The notes beneath the pieces were generated by a model. That model ran no database searches, was not told the origin of the DNA, and saw nothing but the letters and a program-made list of their open reading frames with translations. The position numbers and the translations under genes were made by a program. This document shows, one piece after another, positions 23,832-34,205 of a DNA stretch of 64,000 nt. Each line of letters opens with the position of its first letter. Positions within the stretch are counted from its first letter, which is position 1. The stretch comes from Euptelea pleiosperma (Eukaryota; Streptophyta; Magnoliopsida; Ranunculales; Eupteleaceae), in assembly GCA_035048495.1 (NCBI GenBank), contig CM068548.1, positions 11,769,464 through 11,833,463 on the forward strand, given 5' to 3'.

Positions 23832-24400
23832 TCTTTAGAAGATTCCCTGATCATCCTTCTGCAACAGCTGCTGCACATCCCTTTCCTGCTGCTTGGTTGA
23901 AAGTTCTGTCATTTGATCTAACCTTACATAGACTTCTTCCAGCCCTGCTTCAGTGCTGGACTTTGCAACATTAAAAATCCTTGAAACGACAAAATGATCT
24001 TGTGTAACAATATTCGAAACCAACTTGCCAAAATTTTCTGTCACTTTACAGATTCCGCGGAGTTGATTTTCGGAATCAATACCAAATTTATATAGTTCAG
24101 TTGTTTTAGGATATAAATGAGTAAAGGAACTTTTTAACCAATTCAACGATGTCATGTCCATCAACATCCCAAAAATATTGAAAACAATGTACCTGAAAGC
24201 CGTCGAGTCCCAGAAGACTGCTCATCTAAGGTCGTCGTTTTCGCTTGGAAAGATGCATCCATCACAGAGGGAATCAACTTCTTCAAGAGAGGGAGGGAGG
24301 GACTAGGGAGGTGGTGGTGATGGCGGGTTCCTCCTCCTCTTGTTCTTCTTCTTCTTCCTCTTTCTCTTCCTCTTCCGGTGAAATTTTTTTTTATTTTTTT
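23832..24400 (-). pseudogene. Unrecognised gene fragment, frame-shifted
   Basis: Two minus-strand frames abut. The upstream part (about 24260-24185) contains MDASFQAKTTTLDEQSSG; the downstream part (24167-23835) gives about 110 residues with ENQLRGICKVTENFGKLV and LDQMTELSTKQQERDVQQLL, polar and probably helical. The frames differ and no intron with good splice sites joins them: a CAG/GTACAT donor-like site exists at about 24194, but no acceptor follows nearby. I do not recognise the family. Codon use looks like real protein, so a broken or retro-inserted fragment is more likely than chance. It ends about 160 bp from the Mutator-like element at 24559. Confidence 0.4.
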
Positions 24401-24558
24401 CAAGGTGGGTGGTTTCATAAAACTTGGGACACATTTGTCATTAGTTTTTTTTCGGTTAAGTGGTGGTTTCCTAAAAACCGTGGGTGGTAATATCCGTGCC
24501 CTTATTTAATTTTGGACCTATTTTACCTTTAAAAGGGTAGTTATGGTATTACAAAAAA

Positions 24559-26091
24559 GGGTCGGGATCGGGGGACAGAGGATGAAGCCTAACTTTGTAC
24601 CTAAACAACTAAACCGTAGATCTACCCACAATCGAACGGCTTTTCTTCTCTTTCCTTTTCAAAACAAAACCGCGCCGATTAGAGCCGCTAAGAGCCGAGT
24701 AATAAATACGAGTCCACGTGGCATGTCTTCTCCCATACCTGGCACGTCTTCTCCCATCACATCTCCTCTTCTCTCAAACTTCGACTGAACCGTCTGCAAC
24801 CCACCCTTCTTCTGTTTTCTCTCCATCTCCTCCTACACCGTTGTCGCAGTCGCCAACTTTGCCGATCAACCAAGAGATATAGTGAAACTTCAAACTTCAA
24901 AGCCTGCTCGAATTTTCGAGTCTTCTCTTTCCCTATGACCTCTGATTCACGTACAGTGATCGTCGAGAAAAGATGATTTTAACCAGAAATTTTGTGATCT
25001 TTTGATGAAGAGGAAAGTTAGATCATTTGTCGAACTTGAGATTAAAAGCTTTAATCTGGTCTTGCCGTTCTGATGGTGTGCCCAAGCACCCTACATGTGT
25101 GCCAGATGCAAGGATGATAAAAGCTTTTAGGTGAACATGTGGCTACATTTTAATGGCAGTGTGCCTCAGGCCCTCAAATCAGTCGATCAAAAGTTCTTCC
25201 ACCATGTTTGGCTCTTAAGCCTGTAGGTAGGCTTCAAATGATTTTTTTGTTGGATCGTGATAAATTTTAACAAAAATTTGTTGCAATACATTTAAGTTCC
25301 CAGAATGAGACCTTCCTGGTGCATAAATATCTTATGTTCGTTTAATTTAACCCTATTATTTTTTCAAATTTATGGTTGATGCACTTCTGCATCGCATCTT
25401 GAACTATGGAGAGCGTGTGGTCAAGGTCATCCCTTAACTAATCTGTGAATGGATTTAGGGTTCTTCATTGTTTAGCCATCAAGGTCATCCCTTAACTGAT
25501 CTGAGTGGGATCTTTTTACGTGATGTGAGCTTGAACCACGGAAACAGCAGAAAGGCACAAGGCATTTGAGAAGGAATCCAACCCCTTATCCCCTGCCATC
25601 AAACACGCCATATGCCTTGGCTAGTTGGACCGGCTTTTAGGTAGAAAAGACATTCCTCCGTTTTGAGAGGTAAAAAATCTGAAGTGGGAAAACAGACCTC
25701 TGCAAGTAGCTTGCAGAAATGAAGAGGGAGATAGAAGTAAAGAACAATGGTGAGGAAGGTAACAGAGGCAATAGAAGAAGAGGCATAGTCCTTTAGTAAC
25801 AAAAAATGATTTGAAAAAAAAAAAAGCAAAGCTCATACGTAACTTTTGTGGGTCATCGGAACCTGTTCCCTACTTTTTGGTTTTTGAGACAGACATGTGT
25901 TGTGCATAGCGGTATTTGAGTCGTACACCCTCTGTTCTTCGTGCTGTACTATCGGCTCTTAGCGGCTCTAATCGGCCCAGTTTTGTTTTGAAAAGGAAAG
26001 AGAAGAAAAGCCGTTCGATTGTGGGTAGATCTACGGTTTAGTTGTTTAGGTACAAAGTTAGGTTTCATCCTCTGTCCCCCGATCCCGACCC
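24559..26091. mobile_element. Mutator-like element, 1533 bp, non-autonomous
   Basis: Inverted terminal repeats of about 140 bp (24559-24699 and 25952-26091), beginning GGGTCGGGATCGGGGGACAG, with only a few differences between ends. Both sides carry the perfect 9-bp duplication TACAAAAAA (24550-24558 and 26092-26100). Long TIRs plus a 9-bp duplication define a Mutator-like element. The 1.25-kb interior has no transposase frame. Next to the left TIR it has TAATAAATACG followed by a CT-rich leader-like stretch (TTCTCTCCATCTCCTCCT), which looks like the start of a plant transcription unit, so capture of host DNA (Pack-MULE) is possible but not shown. Similar TIR ends suggest a fairly young insertion. 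Confidence 0.88.
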
Positions 26092-26109
26092 TACAAAAAA
26101 AAATTAAGG

Positions 26110-26335
26110 ATAGACTTATAAAGAAATTTTTTAAGAATGGCTTCCCACAAAGCAATTAACAGTAGCTGCTAAAAAATGGCTTCTGCTTATGGTTATATAG
26201 GAGCTTATTGGGCTTTGAAAAAATAGTTTTAAATCTGACCAAGCACATAACTTTTTCAATAAGTGCTTAAAAACTGCTAAAAGTTGGCTATTGTGGTTTT
26301 TAAGCATGCCCAAAGGCCCCAAACAACCTTATTAT
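26110..26335. repeat. MITE fragment of hAT/PIF look
   Basis: An imperfect inverted structure with AAAATGGCTTCTGCTTATG at left and AAGTTGGCTATTGTGG...AAAGGCCCCAAACAACC at right. Type inferred from the GGTTGTTTGGGGCC end; no target duplication identified. Confidence 0.4.
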
Positions 26336-26339
26336 TCTT

Positions 26340-27565
26340 GTCAAACCATGCCCGCAGTGGGTTATACCGTTGTAATGGCCCCTTTTAAACCTTGCTACAT
26401 ATTACCACAAAAAAAGCATCTTTAGCGAGAGGAGAGCCCAAGAAGTTTAGAGAATGACCAAATTGTGATCTGAAACTATGGCCAAAAGGTGATAGATCTC
26501 GGTAGCATTCTCCAAGTGTTGAGGGACATTCTGTTTGCCAATACGGTGTTTAGTTTTCGGAAGCTCCTACAATTCGCTCGAGTATTTTTCTTTCTTTCTC
26601 TTTGCCTTGCATATGTTTTTTTTCCTTCTTTTGTTCCCCCGAGATCTTCTCGATCTCCTTTTTTAATGATTTTTGCTTGGGCTTATCAAAAAAATAGGAA
26701 AAAAAACCTCAGTCTTAGGAAGAAAAGGATGCTCTTGTAGGGTTCACAATGCTTGCAAAAGAAGAAAAAAAAAGCATTCACAAGGACTGTTCAACCTCTT
26801 TCATACATTATTGATCTACTTTTTTATTGCTCCATATGCATGATTAGATACATTATGGTGACTTTTTTTTTTTTATAAGAGTAGATTTTCCACCCACTTT
26901 TTTCTTATTAATCATGGATTTCATGAAAGTCTCCCATATATGCCCAAGGGTTATTAAATTGTTCATCTCCTTCCTTTAAAAAATTTCAAAATTCCTTCAT
27001 GTTTGATCTCCTTGAGTCACCAATACCATAGAGAGCATCGAATCTTGCGTAAGCCAATTTTTTTTTGTTTTTTTTCGAAACTGTGGGTATCCGGGCCTCT
27101 TTGAGCACTTGACTAGTCACCCAAGGCACAAAAAAAAAAAAAAATCTTGGATAAGCCGATGTGATGCAGGAGTATCTTTGCTTTAATACACCTAAGTAAC
27201 GTTCAATCAAATCTGTAAACAGAAGAGGAAGGTCGAAGAAAAGAGAAAGAAGAGAAGTGCTACAAGGGGACTCTATTCCATTGTAAAAAAAATTAATCAT
27301 ATTAACCGGTTGTAGTAAAAAATTATTTTTTTAGTTTTACTACTTTTATATAAGTCGAAGAAGTTCTAGAAGAGAACTTGAAAAAAAAAATAGTTCTAGA
27401 AGATAATAAAAGAAGTTCGAATTACCTTAGAATTGCGTGTTTGTTTTTAAATTAGTTTTAGAGTCATAGAATTGATTCGTTAAATTTTAATAGATTTATA
27501 ATAGAGTTTGAGAGTGTTATGGAGTACAACACAAGTAATTTTCATTGTTTATAAATAGATTCGGG
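26340..27565. other. AT-rich intergenic DNA with a SINE tail
   Basis: No gene. At about 27075-27135, on the minus strand, lies GGATACCCACAG preceded by a GTGACTAGTCAAGTGCTC-type stretch, matching the 3' part of the SINE at 43480-43662. A fragment ending TTTTAAACCTTG (about 26370) is a CATGGTTTTAAA-family end. Confidence 0.45.
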
Positions 27566-27567
27566 CT

Positions 27568-27757
27568 TAGGAGCCCCCCCTTTTTTCTGACCCCTTTTGG
27601 GAGTCAGACTCGGAGCTATGGATTCTGAGAATCCAACGGTGGTTGATAGCGCACTGAGATGGCATTCACTTTTTTATGCCAACTCAGCGCTATCAACCAT
27701 CATTGGATTCTCAAAATCTACATCCTGAGTCTGACTCCCAAGAAGGGGGTCGTCAGA
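27568..27757. mobile_element. Inverted-repeat MITE, GGGTCAGGCTC family
   Basis: Left half TTTGGGAGTCAGACTCGGAG...GAATCCAACGGTGGTTGATA and right half its reverse complement (TATCAACCATCATTGGATTC...GAGTCTGACTCCCAAGAAGG). About 190 bp in all, with ends worn. Same family as 33064-33247. Confidence 0.7.
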
Positions 27758-27759
27758 TT

Positions 27760-28430
27760 GATCCTTGTAGATATAGGATGTGTAAAAATAAAAAGAAAAT
27801 TTTGACATACCCCCTTCACCCCTCTCCCTCTCGAATTTGAAAAAGCTGACATACCTGGATACCCTGCATGACTCAGTCCATTGTCATTTGACCATCGTTG
27901 ACCCAAATTGACTAACAAATTTTGGGTGAAATAACGAAAATGCCATTTTATCAACACCCACCATCTCAAATTTCTAACCTAGACGGTTAGGGTGTCAAAA
28001 GGGAGAATCCTTGCCTTATATGGACACCTGTCTCTTTTGATGCACAAGAGGGTACATGGAAACTATCTATCCTAGACGGGTAGGTGTCAAAAGGAAGAAA
28101 ATAAAGCATTCTGGATTTTTGTTTCATTAAATATGTCTGAGAATATAAAAAGTCAGCCTGAAAATATCACTTCCCCTGACGTGTATCTTTTTCTTTTTTT
28201 CCGCCCCAGAAAGTTAGAATGTAAAGGAGTAGGATGACAACAAAAGAAGAGGCTTGGAAATTTTGCACTAACAAATTTTAAAATGTAAAGTTGAGTGTAC
28301 CGTACGTTGTTAGTGCTTTCAACAACTTGTGATCCTTTGGATAAAAAGTCAATCTGATTGGATGATCGTAATCGTACGATATATATACCATATTTCTTGG
28401 ATGTTAAGGAAGCGTGAAGGATAAGTTTGT
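27760..28430. other. Intergenic, no gene seen
   Basis: Contains a short direct repeat (CTAGACGGTTAGGGTGTCAAA near 27980 and CTAGACGGGTAGGTGTCAAA near 28072). Nothing else recognised. Confidence 0.5.
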
Positions 28431-28434
28431 TTCG

Positions 28435-28735
28435 GAGAAGTTTTAAAAGGAACCGTTATAACGGTGTAACGGACTGAGGGCGTTATCGTTTTTCCCGTTA
28501 TAACGAATTGTAACACATAGGGCAAAAACGGAATAACAGAAAAAAAAAACTATACTAAAATTCAAATTTTCAATAAATTTTATAACAGAAATAACGGTCA
28601 TTTTTTTCACAATTTTCTTTATAAAATAACGGCCCTTATTTTCTGAGCATTAAAAGGGTTTATAAGGTAACGGAGTTGGTCCGAATCCGTTATAACCGCC
28701 ATTATTTTCAATATAACAGCGTTTTTTTAAAACCA
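28435..28735. mobile_element. CATGGTTTTAAA-family MITE
   Basis: Left end GTTTTAAAAGGAACCGTTA, right end CGTTTTTTTAAAACCAT, interior of TAACGG/CCGTTA blocks. No clean target duplication is left. Confidence 0.65.
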
Positions 28736-28739
28736 TATA

Positions 28740-29260
28740 TGGTTTGGGATAAGCACGATATCATTATGTATGTCCCACTTGCAAAGGATTTGGGACCTAC
28801 CATTTGATGGGCCCACTTAGCCTAGAGATCAGATAATTCCCCCGATTTCATATGGTTTAAGAATTTGATCAAGTTGACTTTTGACTGAATGGATGATTGA
28901 TTGAATAGTGAATCTCAATCCTTCTATACATGTGCCTCTCCAGCTCAAGCATGGGAAAGAAACATGCGGTCAAGTCGTGGATAGTCGGATTCAAGAGATC
29001 CACCTTTCACACACGTGATAAATTTTATTTTTAAATTGAAAATGAAAATAATTCCTCTACGAAGTCGAGGGAGGCACGTGCTCACTACCCCTTCTTGGCT
29101 CCGCCACTGGTGCAATGCGCGTGCATATGCAAATGGCCGACTGCACGCGTTCCTAACATGCTTGACAAACGGCTTTTACGTGTAAATAGATGCACACCTT
29201 ACTTGCATGCATTTCAAACAGAGTAAAACTTCTGTCACAAGATGTTATTGTGACCGAAGC
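28740..29260. other. Intergenic, no gene seen
   Basis: No coding region. A fragment GAGTAAAACTTCTGTCACAA at about 29220 is one end of the 177-bp MITE family best seen at 33690-33866. Confidence 0.5.
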
Positions 29261-29261
29261 C

Positions 29262-29569
29262 ACAATACGAGCCACGTGGCACACTATTAGAGGGTGTTGA
29301 CCGTATGGATGTTTGGCCAGTCCCTCGGTGGACCTGCAAACCAAAAATCAGCCTGATTAGTTATTTACAACCTCTGGATCTTTGCACCCAAATAACACTA
29401 AATAATGCTCAAATTCGTAGGGTTAAAATCAACCCATGAAAATAACTTCAATCCAACGCTTAGAAATCACTAATCAAGCTGTTTTTTGGTTTGCAGGTCC
29501 ACCAAGGGACTGGCTAAACATCCTTACGGTCAGTGCCCTCTAATAGTGTGCCACATGGCTCATATTGTG
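29262..29569. mobile_element. G-box-tipped TIR element, full-length unit
   Basis: 308 bp. Both arms and both tips are present (CACAATACGAGCCACGTGGC at left, GTGCCACATGGCTCATATTG at right). It is inverted in its centre relative to the copy at 16949-17234. The right G-box is mutated to CACATG. Confidence 0.8.
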
Positions 29570-29574
29570 ATCTG

Positions 29575-29910
29575 CTACTGGCAAAAATTTGCACGGATTG
29601 TGTCTGACTGTGGGCGTTACTGTTAAAATGGATTGTACCGGATGGGCAAAAATGGATTTTAACAGAAAAAGGGCGCTGAAATTCAAATTTTGAAATTTTC
29701 AAAAAAAAAAAAAAACGAAAGTTAAACAGTAAAAATACACAGAATTTAACGGATTTAATAGAAAACGGCCAACTTTTTCCACAAGTTTTTTCAGACAATA
29801 ATGGACGTTATTTTCTAAGCGTCAAAACGGTTCTTAACGTAACAGGCTTGGGGCGTTATCATTTTAACAGTCGTTAAAACGGCATTATTTTAAAGTTTAA
29901 ACCATGATCT
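29575..29910. mobile_element. CATGGTTTTAAA-family MITE, degraded
   Basis: Recognised from GGGCGTTAC, the A-rich middle and the right end CATTATTTTAAAGTTTAAAC. The left end is lost. Confidence 0.55.
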
Positions 29911-30715
29911 CAAGTTCCCAACTTCTTTGCCATCTCCTGTTTAAGTTCATTATTTTCATGGAGAGGGAGAGAGATTAGGAGTTTGGGTAAGAGAGTAATT
30001 TGAAGTAATAAAGTATTAGGGGCACGTGGACAAAGATCTTTTGAATCTAGCAAACCACAGCTTGGCTACACGTGTCTCTCCCATGCTCAAACTCGTGGAA
30101 TCCCGTGCGCTTATAGACAATCTTTTCTGTCTATATCCATAATTATACACGTCAGGTTACATGTTCGTACCACTTGATTCTTATCTTATAATTATATGAT
30201 TTCTAGAAGTCGAAGCGGCAACTCATTATCAAGATGTGGGGCCCCCTTAATCAAAGCTTTGATAAATCCGTGGGAATCCAAGTATCTCCACCAAATGCAA
30301 CTTAACAAACGTGCATCAAATTAATAATATCTTCCCTTGACTCGACCTCAAGCCTTAGTTTATGAGAGTAGGTGTCACGTCACATAGGGGAGGGGCGGAC
30401 AGACGGGCCTTTTTTTTTTTAATAACCCCTTAGTAAATCTCATATATTAGTAAAACCCTCTCGTATTTTCATTATTTTGGTCTTGCTCCTTTTTTTGTGT
30501 TTTGGCCGTCATTGACCGAGTTAGAAACATTAGCCCGTTACCTAACAATTGAAGATTATTGTTAGGTTGATTGGTCCTTTCAATTTTGGTTGATAGGGTT
30601 AATGGTTCTGACTCAGCCAATGACAATCAAAACATAGTCAAGATGGTAAAATCGTACTAATATCAAATATTTATCGGGGTCCAACAAAAAAAAAGAGAGT
30701 AGATCTTTGTTGACC
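29911..30715. other. Intergenic, no gene seen
   Basis: AT-rich DNA with no gene, RNA or transposon end recognised. A stretch near 30415-30480 (AATAACCCCTTAGTAA...) resembles old repeats at 11855 and 15610. Confidence 0.5.
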
Positions 30716-30717
30716 GG

Positions 30718-31330
30718 CTATAATATGAGCCACGTGGATATTTTTAGAGGTTTCTGACTGTATGGATGTCTAGCCTAACTCCAAATAGACATACAGACCA
30801 AAAATTAGCTTGATTAGTCATTTCTAAACGTTGGATTGGAGTAATTTTGATGGGTTGATTTTTAACAGTAGTGGAATTTGAGCTATATTGACCAAGGTTT
30901 AAAAGAGGTCGTTATAACGGTTTAACGGACTGCGTGCGTTACCATTTTTTCCATTATAACGAATTGTAACGGACAGGAGTGAAAACGGGACATAAGGAAA
31001 AATAACGAGAAATAACAGAAAAATGGTGCAGAAATTCAAATTTTCAAAAAAATAAAAAATTGAAATAACGGCCATTTTTTTCAGAAAATATTATTTTCTA
31101 AGCGTCTAAATGGTTCATAACACAACTGGCTTTTGGCGTTACCATTTTAACGGCCGTTAAATTTGTATAAACAACGTCATTTTAAACCATGTTATTGATC
31201 ATTATTTGGGGTACACGGATCCAAAGGTTTAAATTAGTAGTCAGGCTGATTTTTGGTTTGTAGGTCCACCTATGGATTAGACAAACATCGACACGGTCAC
31301 GCATCCCCTAAGTACGCCACTTGATTCCTA
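30718..31330. mobile_element. G-box-tipped TIR element split by a second element
   Basis: Left arm 30718-30894 (ATAATATGAGCCACGTGG...) and right arm 31193-31330 (AGTCAGGCTGATTTTTGGTT...) are parts of one unit of the main family. Confidence 0.8.
30895..31192. mobile_element. CATGGTTTTAAA-family MITE nested in a G-box element
   Basis: 298 bp: AGGTTTAAAAGAGGTCG at left, CATTTTAAACCATGT at right. It is flanked by a 9-bp duplication with one mismatch, TATTGACCA (30886-30894) and TATTGATCA (31193-31201). Uninterrupted copies of the host element read GAGCATTATTGACCATTATTTGG here, which supports the boundary to within 1-2 bp. Confidence 0.82.
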
Positions 31331-32342
31331 TCGTGGTCGGTCGGCAAAGTTCTATTCATAACTTCTTTTTTCTGGTGGGCTCTGTGGCCCATAAAAATAC
31401 CCCACATGTTGACTACTTCTTTAACCACTTGATGGACCTACACACCACCACCAGCGATCTCTAGCCATTAGATTTGAATGGCTAGAGATCAGTAACAAGA
31501 ATATTTTTGGTTTGGAGGTATATGAAAGAGTGCGCCACCTGGCATATTCTGTGCGCCCACAAGGAAAAAGGCCCCTCAGACTAATTTTCTCGTCTTTCGC
31601 TACCAAATGTACATGTGGCACACGTTTTTTGCATTTGGACCCACAAAATAAGGAGATTTTTTTATTTTGATTTTCCTGATGAGATTGGTTTGTCCTTAAA
31701 GCAAATAGTCGTAACGTAAATCAGATCAAATTATCAAAATGATTTTCCAAGGATATCTGACAAAATATCAACTTAGTATAGGATCCACACACCTGATGTG
31801 TGCCACGTGTACGAAGAGGATAAGGAGAAGGAAGATAACTTTGTAGACAAGTCTATTCTTCAATAGAACCCTAAGTCACGGCATGTAAACCTTGACATGA
31901 AATATTCTTCCGACGTGTGGTGTTGCTGTGATCCTGAGGAAGACGTCTTCTTTAGTTCTAGACGTCGACAGCACCGTTTTCCTTCGGCCAACGCGTACGC
32001 GCGGTTTGGTGAGAAACTACTCGTGAATTTCCCAGAACTGGAGAAAGAAAACATGAAAGAGACTCCCTCTCCCCTAACTGAATTTGTTTCATATTTTTGT
32101 ATAGATTCGATTCAATTAAGACATTATTGTACCATGTACATGCACAATCAAAATCTTCATACCAATGTCACACATTCTCATCAATCCGGACCGTTCAATT
32201 GTCATACCATCTCTTGGATGGTGATCAAATTGTGAAAAGTTCATCGATCAGACAATTCTAATCGACCGATCAGATACGATAAGATATTGGGAATAATCCT
32301 GATTGATATGTCATGTGTGTGAAGCGTGGAGGAGATTTCCGT
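31331..32342. other. Intergenic, no gene seen
   Basis: A fragment of the second TIR family (TGGACCTACACACC...AGATCAGTAACAAGA) lies at about 31430-31550. The open frame at 31897-32235 has no domain and no neighbouring splice structure, so it is not called. Confidence 0.45.
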
Positions 32343-32351
32343 GTCAAACAC

Positions 32352-32545
32352 GAGGAAACATTCGCTGGCCCCGGTGGACTTCAAACTTTGAAGTCTCCCC
32401 ACCCAAAATATCTGCCAAGTACCCCAATCCCTTAACTCAACCCTGGTTAAGTCCTTGGTTAGTTGTCGAAAAGGGGTACTTGTCAGACATTTTGGGAGGG
32501 GGACATCAAAGTTTGAAGTCCCCCGGGGCCAGCGAAAATTTTCTC
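32352..32545. mobile_element. 194-bp Mutator-type MITE
   Basis: Flanked by the perfect 9-bp duplication GTCAAACAC (32343-32351 and 32546-32554). Ends are GAGGAAACATTCGCTGGCCC and its near reverse complement; inner arms pair through ACTTCAAACTTTGAAGT and TTGGGAGGGGGAC. A second, degraded copy is at about 48793-48985. Confidence 0.85.
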
Positions 32546-32599
32546 GTCAAACACGATCTCCTTGCCATGGCCTGGGCAGTGCACGAACACATCTCGGAT

Positions 32600-33425
32600 A
32601 TAGGCTGGTAGGGGCATAGTTAGCAATTCGGTATAGGGTAAAGATTCGAAACAGAAAAGATCAAGTTTAATTCGGTTTTGGAATTAAAAAATTCGGTCAT
32701 TGTTGAAATGTTCTATTCGTTTATCTTTAAAAAGCCTGAATTTTATTAATTTATTCATTTTATGCGGCCATTTAATACGTTTTATTTTTAAAAAAATATA
32801 AAATTTGTGTATTAAACACGAATAATACGTGTTTTAATTTATTCATATAGTCTTAAAATTGGTGATTTTTTTATAATTTTTTTTATAGAACTATTAAACG
32901 TTTTTTACAAAAACAAAAAATTCGGATATTAAACGATACGCGAATTTACTAAGGTAGGGGTGTCCATGGGTCGGTTCTTAGGGTACAAAGAACCGGAACT
33001 AATATTGTCAGGTTTCTGTTCCAGTTCTGGGTATATTGGTTCCAATCTTTATAATATTACTATGGCTCAAGCTCCAAGGACCCCCTTTTTCTAACCCTCT
33101 TGGGAGTTGGGCTCTCAGCCATATACTCTAAGAATCCAACTGTGGTTGATAGTGCTGAGCTGGCATTCAAAGCATTAAAAAACAATTGAATGCCAGCTCT
33201 ATCGACCACAGTTGAATTCGCAAAAGGGGGGCTCCTCAGCCTGACCCTATTACTATTTTAACACTATATTTATATATCGGTTCCATTTCTATTGGTTCAA
33301 CACCAATATCAAACTATTCAGAATTAGATCTGTTATTTTTCGGTTTGATTCTGGTTCTTTTTTAATCGGTTCTCAAATATATGGAACCGTGTTTTAATTA
33401 AATGGGTACAAATTGACACCCCTAT
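32600..33425. mobile_element. Two AT-rich TIR-like repeats in tandem
   Basis: About 32615-32957 starts GGGGCATAGTTAGCAATTCGG and ends CGAATTTACTAAGGTAGGGG. About 32957-33425 has inverted ends TAGGGGTGTCCATGGGTCGG and ...GGGTACAAATTGACACCCCT. The latter resembles common GGGGTGTCAA-ended plant elements. Neither has coding capacity; the second hosts the insert at 33064-33247. Confidence 0.5.
33064..33247. mobile_element. 184-bp Mutator-type MITE, GGGTCAGGCTC family, nested
   Basis: Perfect 9-bp duplication TATTACTAT (33055-33063 and 33248-33256). Ends GGCTCAAGCTCCAAGGACCC and GGGGCTCCTCAGCCTGACCC are inverted copies; the inner arms pair through AATCCAACTGTGGTTGATAG and CTATCGACCACAGTTG. Confidence 0.85.
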
Positions 33426-33680
33426 GGGCTGGGCAATGCACAATCACAGCCCGGACATGACCTGGGCAGTGCATGGACATGTTTTATTACAATGTGGTCC
33501 AATCATTTCTTACATCAGAGGGTTGACATTGAGGTTGTATAGTTATATAGTTATGACCGGGCCACGACATCATTGACTTTCTTATGGATGTCCATGGAGG
33601 ATGACAATGGACCACCTACTAAAATACCATGACCCCTTCAATTAGCTATCTAAAGTTGAATCTTCCTAGGCGGCCTTGGA
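33426..33680. other. Intergenic, no gene seen
   Basis: Short unique-looking stretch between elements. A motif GGGCAATGCAC...CCCGGACATG near 33428 echoes 32573-32600. Confidence 0.4.
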
Positions 33681-33689
33681 GTGTTGGAC

Positions 33690-33866
33690 GAGTAAAACTT
33701 CTGTCACAACAAAGTTGCAAATCACACAATCACAGCCAATGAGTTCTCCGCACGTACACCTCAAAGTAAAAGCACATGGTACGTTGCAAAGCACTTGTGT
33801 ACGTGCCGAGAACTCATTGGCTTGTGATTGTGTGATTTGCACTTTCTTGTGATAGAAGTTTTACTC
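33690..33866. mobile_element. 177-bp Mutator-type MITE
   Basis: Inverted ends of about 59 bp beginning GAGTAAAACTTCTGTCACAA, and a perfect 9-bp duplication GTGTTGGAC (33681-33689 and 33867-33875). Remnants of the same family lie at about 29220 and 17250-17293, and GAGTAAAACTT recurs at 33892. Confidence 0.9.
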
Positions 33867-33916
33867 GTGTTGGACAACCTAACGAGTAAAACTTTGATGA
33901 CAGGGTCCTGTCATGC

Positions 33917-34205
33917 AATATGAGCCACGTGGCTCACTCTTAGAGGACTCTGACCGTATGGATGTTTGGCCAATCCTAGGTTGACCCGTAAACCAGAAAT
34001 CAGCTCGATTATGGATATATAAGAGTTGGATTGGAATTATTGTCATGGGTTGATTTTAACCGTGGGAATTTGAGCATTATTGACCATTATTTGAGGTATA
34101 AAGATCCAAAGGTTTGAAATCACTAGTCGAGCTGATTTTTGGTTTGTAGGTCCACCTAGGGATTGTAAAAACATCCATATGGTCAGAGAGTGAGTCACGT
34201 GGCTC
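33917..34205. mobile_element. G-box-tipped TIR element, full-length unit
   Basis: About 289 bp, with tips AATATGAGCCACGTGGCTCA and GTGAGTCACGTGGCTCC, arms and centre all present. It is the last element before the flippase gene, about 620 bp from its presumed leader. Confidence 0.8.

Noticed and set aside
31897..32235. Open frame of 112 codons
   Set aside because: No domain, contains low-complexity charged stretches, and no promoter or splice context.
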